This document shows, piece after piece, positions 44,842 through 52,496 of a stretch of DNA of 64,000 nt. This DNA comes from Zhenpiania hominis (GTDB lineage: Bacteria; Bacillota; Clostridia; Peptostreptococcales; Anaerovoracaceae): assembly GCF_014333425.1 (NCBI RefSeq), contig NZ_JACRYT010000014.1:1-64000 (forward strand), read 5' to 3'. Numbering within the stretch: position 1 is the stretch's first letter; each line of letters opens with the position of its first letter. Under the pieces are notes generated by a model, which saw nothing but the letters and a program-made list of their open reading frames with translations, had not been told where the DNA came from and ran no database searches. The position numbers and the translations under genes are program-made.

Positions 44842-45387
44842 AGGAAGCGAGTAATTGATTCATTATGGATAGATTGGAATTGTCTTGCGTTTATTCTGCT
44901 GCAGATTCTGATTTTGAGAAAAAATTACAAATGGATACAGCTCCTGCGGCTGCCAGTGGCAATTGTTTTCGGCTACCTGACAGACTTTGGGAGCTGGGCG
45001 ATCCAGGGGATAACCGTATCCTCTTACCGGCAGCAGTGGCTGCTTTGTTTCCTTGGTATTCTTTTAGTAGGAATTGGTGTCAGTTTTGAAGTAACGGCGA
45101 ACGTGGTAACCCTGGCAGGAGAAGGTTTGATTCTCGCAATCTGCCAGGTAACGCCTGTAAAGTTCGGAACGATGAAGATCATCTTTGATGTGAGTCTTGT
45201 TATCATTGCCGCTTCGCTTTCTTTCCTCTTTCTTGGAGGTCTTATGGGAATCCGGGAGGGAACCATTGCCGCGGCGCTTCTGGTCGGTCTAATTTCTCGC
45301 CAGATAAACAGGCCCCTCCATATGTTCGAGCAGCGATTTCTTACGGCGAAAAAAGATAAGCTTTCCGCTGTACATTCCTGCCATTAA
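44842..45387 (+). pseudogene. 5'-truncated YczE-like membrane protein gene
   Basis: The frame opens after a stop at 44839-44841 and encodes about 180 residues with no convincing start; the first usable start codon is TTG 44914. Residues such as LWIDWNCLAFILLQILIL followed by RKNYKWIQLL match the middle of YczE/YitT-like five-helix membrane proteins, which normally have another 50-60 residues before this point. Those residues are not encoded upstream. The C-terminal part, with TANVVTLAGEGL and GTIAAALLVGLI, looks intact. It lies next to the dcw promoter and overlaps a second broken gene at its 3' end, so it is probably a relic. Confidence 0.65.
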
Positions 45388-45552
45388 ACGTTCTGATAAA
45401 ACAGACCGTGCTTGCTGCAGTACCATAGCAGCTTCCCATGCCCGAAGGCCGGAATCCGCACCTGCAGATCCCATTCCGGATATTGTTTCCGTATCATCAT
45501 GCCGTCGCCGGTAAGCAGCGCGACAAAGGTAATAGAATTTCGTATGTTTCAT
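45384..45552 (-). pseudogene. Small gene with an apparent +1 frameshift, unknown family
   Basis: ATG 45552 has AGGAGG 4 bases upstream and codes for MKHTKFYY, then runs into an arginine-rich, unlikely frame. Removing one C near 45528 would continue it as FVALLTGDGMMIRK, with a protein-like remainder containing PAFGHGKLLWYC and ending at TAA 45384-45386: about 56 residues. No family is recognised. Either a decayed gene or a sequencing error. Confidence 0.4.
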
Positions 45553-45628
45553 ATTTCCTCCTAATCTATCATTTTCGTCCAGGTCACCGGAAAGGAGAAC
45601 CCCTCGACGCTCCGTAGAGTTGTTTCCA

Positions 45629-46168
45629 TCACCGAAGGAATTCCGCCCACTGCAATGGAGCCTGCTCCTCATGAGTACTCCAGAACCGAAGCTTTTCCCA
45701 GTACTCCTCTACCCTTTTTTCCACCGGTTCCCTGCACGCTTCAATCCCGTAGCCTCTGACAAGAGCCGTCAGTTCGTAAATAGGAAATCCGATAGCATGG
45801 CGCCCTGTATGCACAACGCTGCAGGCCTGCCCCACCGCGTGATACAAGGCGATGTCCTCCTCTGAATCTCTTACTTTTGCCGCTCTGTGGCAGTCTAAAA
45901 TCGCCCGCCTTGCTTCCGGCATTTTCACCTTCCCCTGCGCCCACAGCCCGCAGACCTCCAAAGCCCGCATTGGCCGCGTATCAAAGGGATATCGTTCTTC
46001 CAGCACTCCCGCTGTCTGCTGCGCCAGATCAAAAGCCCACAAAATCAGCACCCGCCGGTTTTCCCCGGCTAAAGCTTCCGCCAAATCCGTTAAAAGGATA
46101 CTGCGGTCAGAAAACAAAATTTTATTTTTCTTTTTTAATTTCAGTTTCGTCTCTTCTATCCAGTCCAT
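45629..46168 (-). CDS. Putative immunity protein (Imm-5-like)
   Basis: 179 residues, soluble, mostly helical. The RVLILWAFDLAQ helix near residue 38, ERYPFDTRPMRALE near 57, a WAQGKVKMPEARRAI segment near 75, and a GQACSVVHTGRHAIG helix near 110 match the bacterial 'putative immunity protein' family linked to polymorphic toxins. No toxin gene is next to it in the window. ATG 46168 is chosen with AAGGAA upstream. It lies in a patch of broken genes. Confidence 0.65.
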   Translation of the reverse strand: MDWIEETKLKLKKKNKILFSDRSILLTDLAEALAGENRRVLILWAFDLAQQTAGVLEERYPFDTRPMRALEVCGLWAQGKVKMPEARRAILDCHRAAKVRDSEEDIALYHAVGQACSVVHTGRHAIGFPIYELTALVRGYGIEACREPVEKRVEEYWEKLRFWSTHEEQAPLQWAEFLR

Positions 46169-46211
46169 AGTTCCTTCTTTCTTCTGCCAAATATACGTTC
46201 TTTGTCTCTTT

Positions 46212-46240
46212 ATTATAGTTGGCGGAAAAGAGAAATGCAA
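46212..46240 (-). promoter_or_regulatory. Promoter of the immunity-like gene
   Basis: On the - strand TTGCAT and TATAAT are spaced by 17 bases, about 45 bases before the ATG. The stretch 46241-46513 beyond it holds no gene, repeat or terminator that I can recognise. Confidence 0.7.
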
Positions 46241-46513
46241 TGAAGCTAAAAATTATGAAGATTTCCTCTGCTGGAACTGTGGGACATGGTCATCTTCCAT
46301 CATAGGTGGGCTCCATTTAGAAACAACTGACAAAAAATAAGAAATGTTACTAAAAAAGACTGGATTCCAGCGGTTAAAAAAGCTCCTCCTGCCTAAAACA
46401 GAATATTTCTTGGCAAACAGAGCCTTTAAACGTTGAAATGATAGAAACAATTTGGCGAAAATGGAATTAGTTGATAAAGTTGGGAGCGCCTCCTTTGCGG
46501 AACCCCCAGCCTT

Positions 46514-47752
46514 TCACACCTCTGGCGCCACCATATACTGAAAATCCGCCAGGCTCTGCCCCATACTCATCCGAACCCGCGGCAGCAGCAGCGGATCCAT
46601 CCCCGGCTTCGCTTTTCCACCCTCGGTTGTTACCGCGCAGAGGAATCCCGCCTCCTCCACAATATCCCGGCACTGCTGGGTATAGTCCCCGTAAGGATAG
46701 GCAAAGGCGTCGCTGTTTCCACATTTCTCAATGGAAGTTTTCAGATCCGCCAGCGCTTCTTCTTCCGGCATGGCTGTAAAAATCCCGCCGTGTCCGATAA
46801 AGCCTCCCGCCCGGTGCATATTGTCGGAATGGGACTGGTACGACACATATTTACTGGGATAATTCTTTACCTTTTCCTCGCCCGCTCCCTTTGTGATCAT
46901 AAAACAGGTCGCCGGGACCTCATATTTCTCCAGCGCCGGGATTCCCACTTCCAGAAAGCTTTTCGCCCCGTCGTCAAAGCAGAGTACGATACTCTTTTCC
47001 GGCAGCAGCAGCTTTCCGTCCACATAATCCCGCACTTCCTTCCATGTCGGGAAATAATAATCCTCAGAAACCAGCCACTGCAGCTCTTCCTCCAGGTCAT
47101 GCACCTCGATGTAGTTGCCGTAGCGGCTGTACAGATCCTCCGGCGGGTCCGCTTCATCGTACACATAATGATACATGCAGATGGGGAGCCCCGGAGTCTC
47201 ATAATACGTATTAGGCAGCACTTCCACCGCGCGCTCTACCGTTGTGCTGTTGCCCTCATGATCTTCCACAGTATAGGTAATCGCTGATTTTCCCGCGCGC
47301 TTCAATTCCGGTCTCTCCACCTTCACCTCATCGGTCAGATCCCTTCCGTTACTATCCTCGGCAGAAAATCCGGGTTCCTCAAACTCTACTCCCAGCGGAA
47401 CCTGGAGGGGATCTTCTCCTTCCAGTTCCAACACCGGATCCATCTTCGTTCCCACCGTAATCCGTCGCTCTACAGACAAATCTCCTATGGAATATACCAG
47501 CGTATAGGTCCCCGGCGTCTGCAGATCAAGCGTCCCCCTCACTTCAATCTGATCGCTGACATCCTCGCCGCCTTTTTTCGCGGAAGCCCCCGGATCTTCA
47601 TAAGTCTGGCAGAGGTTTAGTTCCACCTCTTTTTCTCCGTTAAGCACCAGATAGTATTGAGTCTGATAGTAGAAAAAAATACCGGCCCCCACCAGCACAA
47701 TCACCGCGGCCAGAATCACGATCCCCGCCCGCTTTTTCTTTCCTCGTTTCAT
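46514..47752 (-). CDS. Membrane-anchored polysaccharide deacetylase with Ig-like domains
   Basis: 412 residues. Basic N-terminus, membrane anchor or signal segment (about 10-28), two Ig-like beta domains (about 33-105 and 105-185; the repeated VELNLCQTYEDPG and QVPLGVEFEEPG starts are typical of DUF5011), then a NodB deacetylase barrel. The catalytic/metal pair is in CFDDG near residue 260. The usual H-x3-H metal site is less clear. It probably removes acetyl groups from peptidoglycan or another wall polymer. GGAGGAAAG precedes the ATG. Confidence 0.82.
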   Translation of the reverse strand: MKRGKKKRAGIVILAAVIVLVGAGIFFYYQTQYYLVLNGEKEVELNLCQTYEDPGASAKKGGEDVSDQIEVRGTLDLQTPGTYTLVYSIGDLSVERRITVGTKMDPVLELEGEDPLQVPLGVEFEEPGFSAEDSNGRDLTDEVKVERPELKRAGKSAITYTVEDHEGNSTTVERAVEVLPNTYYETPGLPICMYHYVYDEADPPEDLYSRYGNYIEVHDLEEELQWLVSEDYYFPTWKEVRDYVDGKLLLPEKSIVLCFDDGAKSFLEVGIPALEKYEVPATCFMITKGAGEEKVKNYPSKYVSYQSHSDNMHRAGGFIGHGGIFTAMPEEEALADLKTSIEKCGNSDAFAYPYGDYTQQCRDIVEEAGFLCAVTTEGGKAKPGMDPLLLPRVRMSMGQSLADFQYMVAPEV

Positions 47753-47797
47753 CCTCGCTTTCCTCCTTCACAGATTCTAAATTTCTGTCGCTCCGCC

Positions 47798-47803
47798 ATT
47801 ATA
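47798..47803 (-). promoter_or_regulatory. Extended -10 promoter of the deacetylase gene
   Basis: On the - strand TATAAT is preceded by TGT. It is back to back with the promoter of the radical SAM gene in the 93-base divergent gap. Confidence 0.6.
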
Positions 47804-47833
47804 ACATATTTTTCTTTTTCCTAAAATTTATGT

Positions 47834-47839
47834 TACAAT
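47834..47839 (+). promoter_or_regulatory. Extended -10 promoter for a probably leaderless radical SAM mRNA
   Basis: TACAAT preceded by TGT (TG-T-TACAAT) ends 6 bases before the ATG at 47846, so transcription should begin at or within a base of the start codon. There is no ribosome site between them. Confidence 0.55.
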
Positions 47840-47845
47840 AAGCCC

Positions 47846-48901
47846 ATGAAAAAACATGCGATTATCCCCATATTCATCCCCCATCAGGGCTGTCCCAACG
47901 ACTGTGTGTTCTGCAATCAAAAGACAATCACCGCCCGGCAGCCGGATGTGACGGACGATGAAATAAAAAACACAATTGAAACCTGGCTGTCTACTCTGAC
48001 CGGCCGTCCGGGAATCGAAACCATTGAAATCGCTTTCTTTGGAGGAAGCTTTACCGGGATTCCCTTAAAACAGCAGTCCCGCTATCTGTCCCTCGCTTCG
48101 TCTTATAAACAGCAGGGATTGGTTCAGAAAATCCACCTTTCCACCAGACCGGACTATATTAATGAAGAAATTCTGGATAACCTGAAATTCTGGAGTGTGG
48201 ATGTAATTGAACTGGGAGTGCAGTCCTTCGACGACCGTGTGCTGAAAGCTTCCGGAAGAGGACACGACAGCCAGACGGTCTACCGGGCCTGCTCTCTGAT
48301 TCAGGACTACGGGTTCGAGCTTGGTATTCAGCTGATGATCGGCCTTCCGGAAGACAGCCTGCGTTCCTGCCTTTATTCCGCGAGAGAAACGGTCAAAATC
48401 GGACCTTCTTCCGCCAGACTGTATCCGACCATTGTCATCGAAGATACCCGCTTGATGGATATGTATCGGCAGGGGATTTACACTCCCCTTTCTTTGGAAG
48501 ACGCGGTGGAAACGACAAAAGAAATGTATAAAATTTTAACGGACGCCGGAATCAAGATCCTCCGCGTGGGTCTGAAAAGCTCGGATCTGATTCAGGAAAA
48601 CGGAAAAATTCAGGGCCATACCTTTCACCCCGCTTTCCGCCAGCTGGTAGAAGGCGCCATTTCCCGGGAAAAAATGCGGACGCTTTTGACGGACGCTCTG
48701 CCTTCACCGGACTGCTCCGAAACAGTCACCTTTGTCAGCAATGATCGCTGGTTTTCCAATTTAATCGGACATAAGGGATGTAATAAGGCCTATTTCGCCT
48801 CTGCCTATCCGCGTCTGAACATCCTCTGGCGAACCGGCCCGCTGCCGGACGGACAAATCGGTATTTCGGTTGCAGGGAAGCCTGGTCTTATGGTAAAATA
48901 A
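47846..48901 (+). CDS. Radical SAM protein, Elp3-like
   Basis: 351 residues. Cluster cysteines C16, C20 and C23 in GCPNDCVFCN form the canonical CX3CX2C. IAFFGGSFTGI near 69, STRPDYI near 100, ELGVQSFDDRVL near 123 and IQLMIGLPED near 160 are features of the Elp3/HemN-like radical SAM barrel. The acetyltransferase domain of Elp3 itself is absent. Its substrate is not known; tRNA or a metabolite are possible. No Shine-Dalgarno site precedes the ATG. Confidence 0.85.
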   Translation: MKKHAIIPIFIPHQGCPNDCVFCNQKTITARQPDVTDDEIKNTIETWLSTLTGRPGIETIEIAFFGGSFTGIPLKQQSRYLSLASSYKQQGLVQKIHLSTRPDYINEEILDNLKFWSVDVIELGVQSFDDRVLKASGRGHDSQTVYRACSLIQDYGFELGIQLMIGLPEDSLRSCLYSARETVKIGPSSARLYPTIVIEDTRLMDMYRQGIYTPLSLEDAVETTKEMYKILTDAGIKILRVGLKSSDLIQENGKIQGHTFHPAFRQLVEGAISREKMRTLLTDALPSPDCSETVTFVSNDRWFSNLIGHKGCNKAYFASAYPRLNILWRTGPLPDGQIGISVAGKPGLMVK

Positions 48902-48965
48902 TTTAGTTATGGAAAAAATGAAACATCCGTAAAAACAGCGGAATATATAAATCTTAGGAGGAGTT

Positions 48966-49229
48966 ATGAAAGCAGTAATTACAGTGATCGGAAAAGACAT
49001 GGTAGGGATTCTCGCCAAAGTAAGCGGAACCTGTGCCGAAGTAAACGCCAACGTGGCGGAAGTCACTCAGTCGGTCCTGCAGGATTATTTCGCCATGATT
49101 ATGATCGTGGATATCCAGAAGATGACCTGCAGCCTGGAGGAACTGAAAGCAAAGCTGGAGGAAAATGTTCCGAGCATGCAAATCCATGTTATGCACGAAG
49201 ACATTTTTAATTCCATGCACAGAATTTAA
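48966..49229 (+). CDS. ACT domain protein (UPF0237)
   Basis: 87 residues forming one ACT domain (AVITVIGKDMVGILAKVSG, then ANVAEVTQSVLQDYFAM). These small regulators bind amino acids or similar ligands. AGGAGG precedes the ATG. It lies 20 bases before the DUF711 gene, the standard gene pair, which suggests it controls that enzyme. Confidence 0.9.
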   Translation: MKAVITVIGKDMVGILAKVSGTCAEVNANVAEVTQSVLQDYFAMIMIVDIQKMTCSLEELKAKLEENVPSMQIHVMHEDIFNSMHRI

Positions 49230-49249
49230 TTTAGCGGAGGACTGATACT

Positions 49250-50608
49250 TTGATCAATATGAATGACATCATGGAAACGATTACCATGATACAGGAAGAA
49301 AATCTGGATATCCGGACCATCACGATGGGGATTTCCCTTCTGGACTGCTGCGACAGCGATATTGACCGCTCCTGCCAGAAGGTCTATGATAAAATTTACC
49401 GGTGCGCCAAAGATCTGGTAAAAACCGGTGAGGACATTGAAAAAAAATACGGGATTCCCATTGTAAACAAACGGATTTCCGTCACCCCCATCGCCATGCT
49501 GGCCGGAGCCTCCGGCGGCGATCCGGTGAAATACGCGAAGACGCTGGATAAAGTCGCCAAAGAAGTGGGCGTCAACTTTATCGGCGGTTATTCGGCTCTG
49601 GTACAGAAAGGCTTTTCACCCGGAGATAAGGCTCTCATCGAATCCATTCCCCGGGCTCTGGCGGAAACGGATTTTGTCTGCTCGTCGGTCAATGTTGGTT
49701 CCACCAAAACCGGAATCAATATGGACGCGGTAAAGCTGATGGGAAAAGCGGTGAAAGAAGCGGCGGAACTGACAAAGGACCGCCAGTGCATCGGCGCCGC
49801 CAAGCTGGTCGTATTCTGCAACGCGCCGGAAGACAACCCGTTTATGGCCGGCGCCTTTCATGGGCCCGGCGAACCGGACTGTGTCATTAACGTAGGAGTT
49901 TCCGGCCCCGGTGTAGTCCGTTCGGCCCTGTCTAAAATGCCCGATGACGCGGATCTGACGGAAGTTGCGGATAAAATTAAAAAGACTGCCTTCAAAATTA
50001 CCCGTGTGGGACAGCTGGTCGGAACAGAGGCTTCCCATCGTCTGGGCGTTCCTTTTGGAATTATTGACCTGTCTCTGGCCCCGACTCCCGCGGTTGGAGA
50101 TTCAGTCGCCCATATTCTGGAGGAAATCGGTCTGGAACAGTGCGGCGCCCATGGAACGACAGCCGCCCTCGCCATGTTAAACGACGCGGTGAAAAAAGGC
50201 GGCGTTATGGCGTCCTCCAATGTCGGTGGGCTTTCCGGAGCCTTTATTCCGGTCAGTGAGGACGCGGGCATGATTCAGGCTGCCAGAGACAACACTCTGT
50301 CCATTGAAAAGCTGGAAGCCATGACCGCTGTCTGCTCGGTCGGCCTTGATATGATCATTATTCCGGGCGAGACGGAGCCGGAAGTCATTTCAGCGGTTAT
50401 CGCCGATGAAGCGGCCATCGGAATGGTAAACTCCAAGACAACCGCGGTTCGAGTGATCCCCGCGGTCGGCCTGGCGGAAGGCGAGGAACTGGATTTCGGC
50501 GGACTGCTTGGGAACGGTCCGGTTATGAAGCTCAACACAAAGTCCCCCGCGAAAATGATCAACCGCGGAGGCCGGATTCCCGCGCCGCTGCAGAGTCTGA
50601 AGAACTAA
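49250..50608 (+). CDS. PFL-like family protein DUF711 (UPF0210)
   Basis: 452 residues, the full family length. Recognised by the N-terminal [12 protein letters not shown] segment, [13 protein letters not shown] near 83, [14 protein letters not shown] near 150 and the glycine-rich C-terminal half. The fold resembles pyruvate formate-lyase, but no glycyl-radical site is evident and the reaction is unknown. TTG 49250 is 9 bases from GGAGG; ATG three codons later is possible. It is paired with the ACT gene upstream and followed 16 bases later by a PLP enzyme. Confidence 0.9.
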   Translation: MINMNDIMETITMIQEENLDIRTITMGISLLDCCDSDIDRSCQKVYDKIYRCAKDLVKTGEDIEKKYGIPIVNKRISVTPIAMLAGASGGDPVKYAKTLDKVAKEVGVNFIGGYSALVQKGFSPGDKALIESIPRALAETDFVCSSVNVGSTKTGINMDAVKLMGKAVKEAAELTKDRQCIGAAKLVVFCNAPEDNPFMAGAFHGPGEPDCVINVGVSGPGVVRSALSKMPDDADLTEVADKIKKTAFKITRVGQLVGTEASHRLGVPFGIIDLSLAPTPAVGDSVAHILEEIGLEQCGAHGTTAALAMLNDAVKKGGVMASSNVGGLSGAFIPVSEDAGMIQAARDNTLSIEKLEAMTAVCSVGLDMIIIPGETEPEVISAVIADEAAIGMVNSKTTAVRVIPAVGLAEGEELDFGGLLGNGPVMKLNTKSPAKMINRGGRIPAPLQSLKN

Positions 50609-50624
50609 AAAGAGGTGTTTTGAT

Positions 50625-51653
50625 ATGTCACTTGGATGTAAAAAGGTTCCTTTCCTGGATTTGCCTACTCCAATCGAATATCTCCCCAATATTTCCCGCG
50701 AGCTGGGGATCAATTTATACTTAAAAAGAGATGATCTGACTGGTCTTGGCATGGGAGGGAACAAGCTGAGAAAGCTGGAATATTTTCTCTATGACGCGCA
50801 GCAGCAGGGCGCCACTATGCTGCTGACAACCGGCGGCGTCCAGACCAACCACGGCAGGCTGACAGCTGCCGTCGCCGCGAAATACGGATTAAAGTGCGCG
50901 ATTGTCGCCATTGACGAGTATCCCGGCGAAATCTCCGCCAACATTCTCCTGGATCGCATGATGGGCGCGGACGTAATTTTAAAGGAAGACGATCATCTGC
51001 GTTCTCTGCAGGTGCAGACCCATGAGACCGCGATGGCGGTAAAAGAGCGATATGAAGCGCAGGGCGAGACGGTTTACTACATTCCTACAGGCGGTTCCAA
51101 CGAACTGGGTATCCTCGGCTATTACGACTGCGCCGAAGAGCTGACCGTGCAGGCTGCGGAACTGGGAATTTCCGACAGCCGTATTATCGTTCCTGTCGGC
51201 AGCATGGGAACGTACATGGGGCTGTTCTGCGGATTAAAAGATCTGGAATCCCCCCTTACTCTGAGCGGGGTTCTGATCGCGCCTTACGAGGAAAGCGTCC
51301 GCGCCTTTGCCAAATCCTATTTTGATAAGGTAAAGGAGTGCTATGGACTGGAATTCGACGCGGAAAAATCCGATTTCCACATTGATGAAGATTATACTTG
51401 CGGAGGCTACAACAATCCGGTTCCGGAAGTGCGCGAAGCCATCTATAACATGGCAAGAAAAGAAGCCATTATTCTGGACCCCTGCTACACAGGCAAGGCC
51501 TTCAACGGCATCTGCCAGATGATCCGCGACCGGAAAATTGAACAGGGAGAGACCATCATCTTTGTCCATACCGGCGGACAGCCCGGCATTAATACGCCCC
51601 ACCACCGTCTGGAAATGGAACAGGAACTGATGGACGGAATTAAAATCTTATAA
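50625..51653 (+). CDS. PLP-dependent D-cysteine desulfhydrase/ACC deaminase family enzyme
   Basis: 342 residues, fold type II PLP enzyme. The cofactor lysine should be K47 in GGNKLRKLE. The next loop reads GGVQTNHGR where relatives usually have QSNHAR, a change beside the substrate carboxylate site. A phosphate-binding TGGSNELG segment lies near 155 and HTGGQPG near 315. The likely reaction is removal of sulfide and ammonia from D-cysteine or a related amino acid, but the altered loop leaves the substrate open. It is the last gene of the + group, closed by a strong terminator. Confidence 0.82.
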   Translation: MSLGCKKVPFLDLPTPIEYLPNISRELGINLYLKRDDLTGLGMGGNKLRKLEYFLYDAQQQGATMLLTTGGVQTNHGRLTAAVAAKYGLKCAIVAIDEYPGEISANILLDRMMGADVILKEDDHLRSLQVQTHETAMAVKERYEAQGETVYYIPTGGSNELGILGYYDCAEELTVQAAELGISDSRIIVPVGSMGTYMGLFCGLKDLESPLTLSGVLIAPYEESVRAFAKSYFDKVKECYGLEFDAEKSDFHIDEDYTCGGYNNPVPEVREAIYNMARKEAIILDPCYTGKAFNGICQMIRDRKIEQGETIIFVHTGGQPGINTPHHRLEMEQELMDGIKIL

Positions 51654-51656
51654 ACG

Positions 51657-51703
51657 AAAAAACGCTTCTGAATTCGGAACAAACCGAAACAGAAGCGTTT
51701 TTT
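51657..51703. terminator. Bidirectional terminator between the PLP enzyme and mntP
   Basis: 14-bp perfect arms (51657-51670 with 51690-51703) with A-run on the left and T-run on the right, plus a small inner TTCGG/CCGAA stem. It serves both convergent genes. Confidence 0.92.
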
Positions 51704-52266
51704 TATCCTAAAATACCCAGATGCTCCAGCAGGATTTTCAGACCCATGAGAATCAGAACGATCCCGCCGAAGAGTTCCGCTTTCGCCTTGTACTTCATTC
51801 CAAAAACGTTTCCGATTTTCACACCCGCGGCGGAAAGGAGAAAGGTCGTTACTCCGATAAAGGAAACGGCAGGCGCGATCTGCACCTGCAGGAACGCGAA
51901 AGTGATACCCACAGCCAGAGCGTCAATACTGGTAGCCACAGCCAGAGGAAGCATGGCTTTTACCCCCATAGAATCATTGAGGTTCTCTTCGTCTCCATTT
52001 CTGGCTTCCCGAATCATATTAAAGCCGATCAGCCCCAGAAGAATAAAGGCGATCCAGTGATCCGCGCTGGTAATCAGCGACTGGAACTGCTTGCCCAGAA
52101 AATAACCCAAAAGCGGCATCAGCGCCTGAAATCCTCCAAAATACAGTCCTGCGATTAAAACATGTTTCGGCTTCAGCCGCCGTACAGAAAGACCCTTGCA
52201 GATGGATACCGCAAAAGCGTCCATGGACAGCCCTACCGCAATTACAAACAACTCCCATAAACTCAT
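51703..52266 (-). CDS. mntP: Manganese efflux pump MntP
   Basis: 187 residues with six membrane segments in two homologous halves. Each half carries the metal-binding DA-x-AV motif ([10 protein letters not shown] near residue 14 and [10 protein letters not shown] near 115). Exports excess Mn2+. ATG 52266 is chosen over the longer frame, which would start inside the riboswitch leader; AAAGGAGA lies upstream. Expression is controlled by the yybP-ykoY riboswitch in its leader. Confidence 0.93.
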   Translation of the reverse strand: MSLWELFVIAVGLSMDAFAVSICKGLSVRRLKPKHVLIAGLYFGGFQALMPLLGYFLGKQFQSLITSADHWIAFILLGLIGFNMIREARNGDEENLNDSMGVKAMLPLAVATSIDALAVGITFAFLQVQIAPAVSFIGVTTFLLSAAGVKIGNVFGMKYKAKAELFGGIVLILMGLKILLEHLGILG

Positions 52267-52300
52267 AATATGTATGTCTCCTTTTGCTTCAGAAAGAGAG

Positions 52301-52348
52301 CAAACAAAAACGAGACTCCTCTGCATTCAAAACACAGATAAGTCTCGT
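52301..52348 (-). terminator. Riboswitch-controlled terminator of mntP
   Basis: An 8-bp stem (ACGAGACT at 52310-52317 with its complement at 52341-52348) with further inner pairs is followed on the - strand by TTTTTG. Its first arm is the ACGAGAC of the aptamer, so folding of aptamer and terminator is mutually exclusive. Confidence 0.82.
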
Positions 52349-52436
52349 CATTTCATACAAAGCCAGGAATTCTTAATTCTTCCAGTGTGTTGACTTTATC
52401 ACGCACAAGGCGCTGACTACTCCCTTACTCTTTCAT
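52341..52436 (-). promoter_or_regulatory. yybP-ykoY manganese riboswitch
   Basis: The - strand leader contains the two conserved parts of the class: GGGAGTAG near the 5' end (about 52419-52426) and ACGAGAC at the 3' end (52342-52348), closed by pairing of the ends. The position ahead of an Mn2+ exporter is the expected context. Mn2+ binding should hold ACGAGAC in the aptamer and prevent the terminator. Confidence 0.82.
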
Positions 52437-52440
52437 TAGT

Positions 52441-52469
52441 AGTCTAAAGGATTTTCTGAGAATATGCAA
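52441..52469 (-). promoter_or_regulatory. Promoter of mntP
   Basis: On the - strand TTGCAT and TAGACT are spaced by 17 bases. The predicted start near 52434 is at the first base of the riboswitch. Confidence 0.7.
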
Positions 52470-52496
52470 GCAGTTTTTGAGAAAATCCGCCCGCGC

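Noticed and set aside
45289-45672. 127-codon frame on the - strand through the decayed patch
   Set aside because: Its composition is Arg- and Gly-rich and protein-like only for its first few codons after ATG 45552; the shifted frame is far more convincing.
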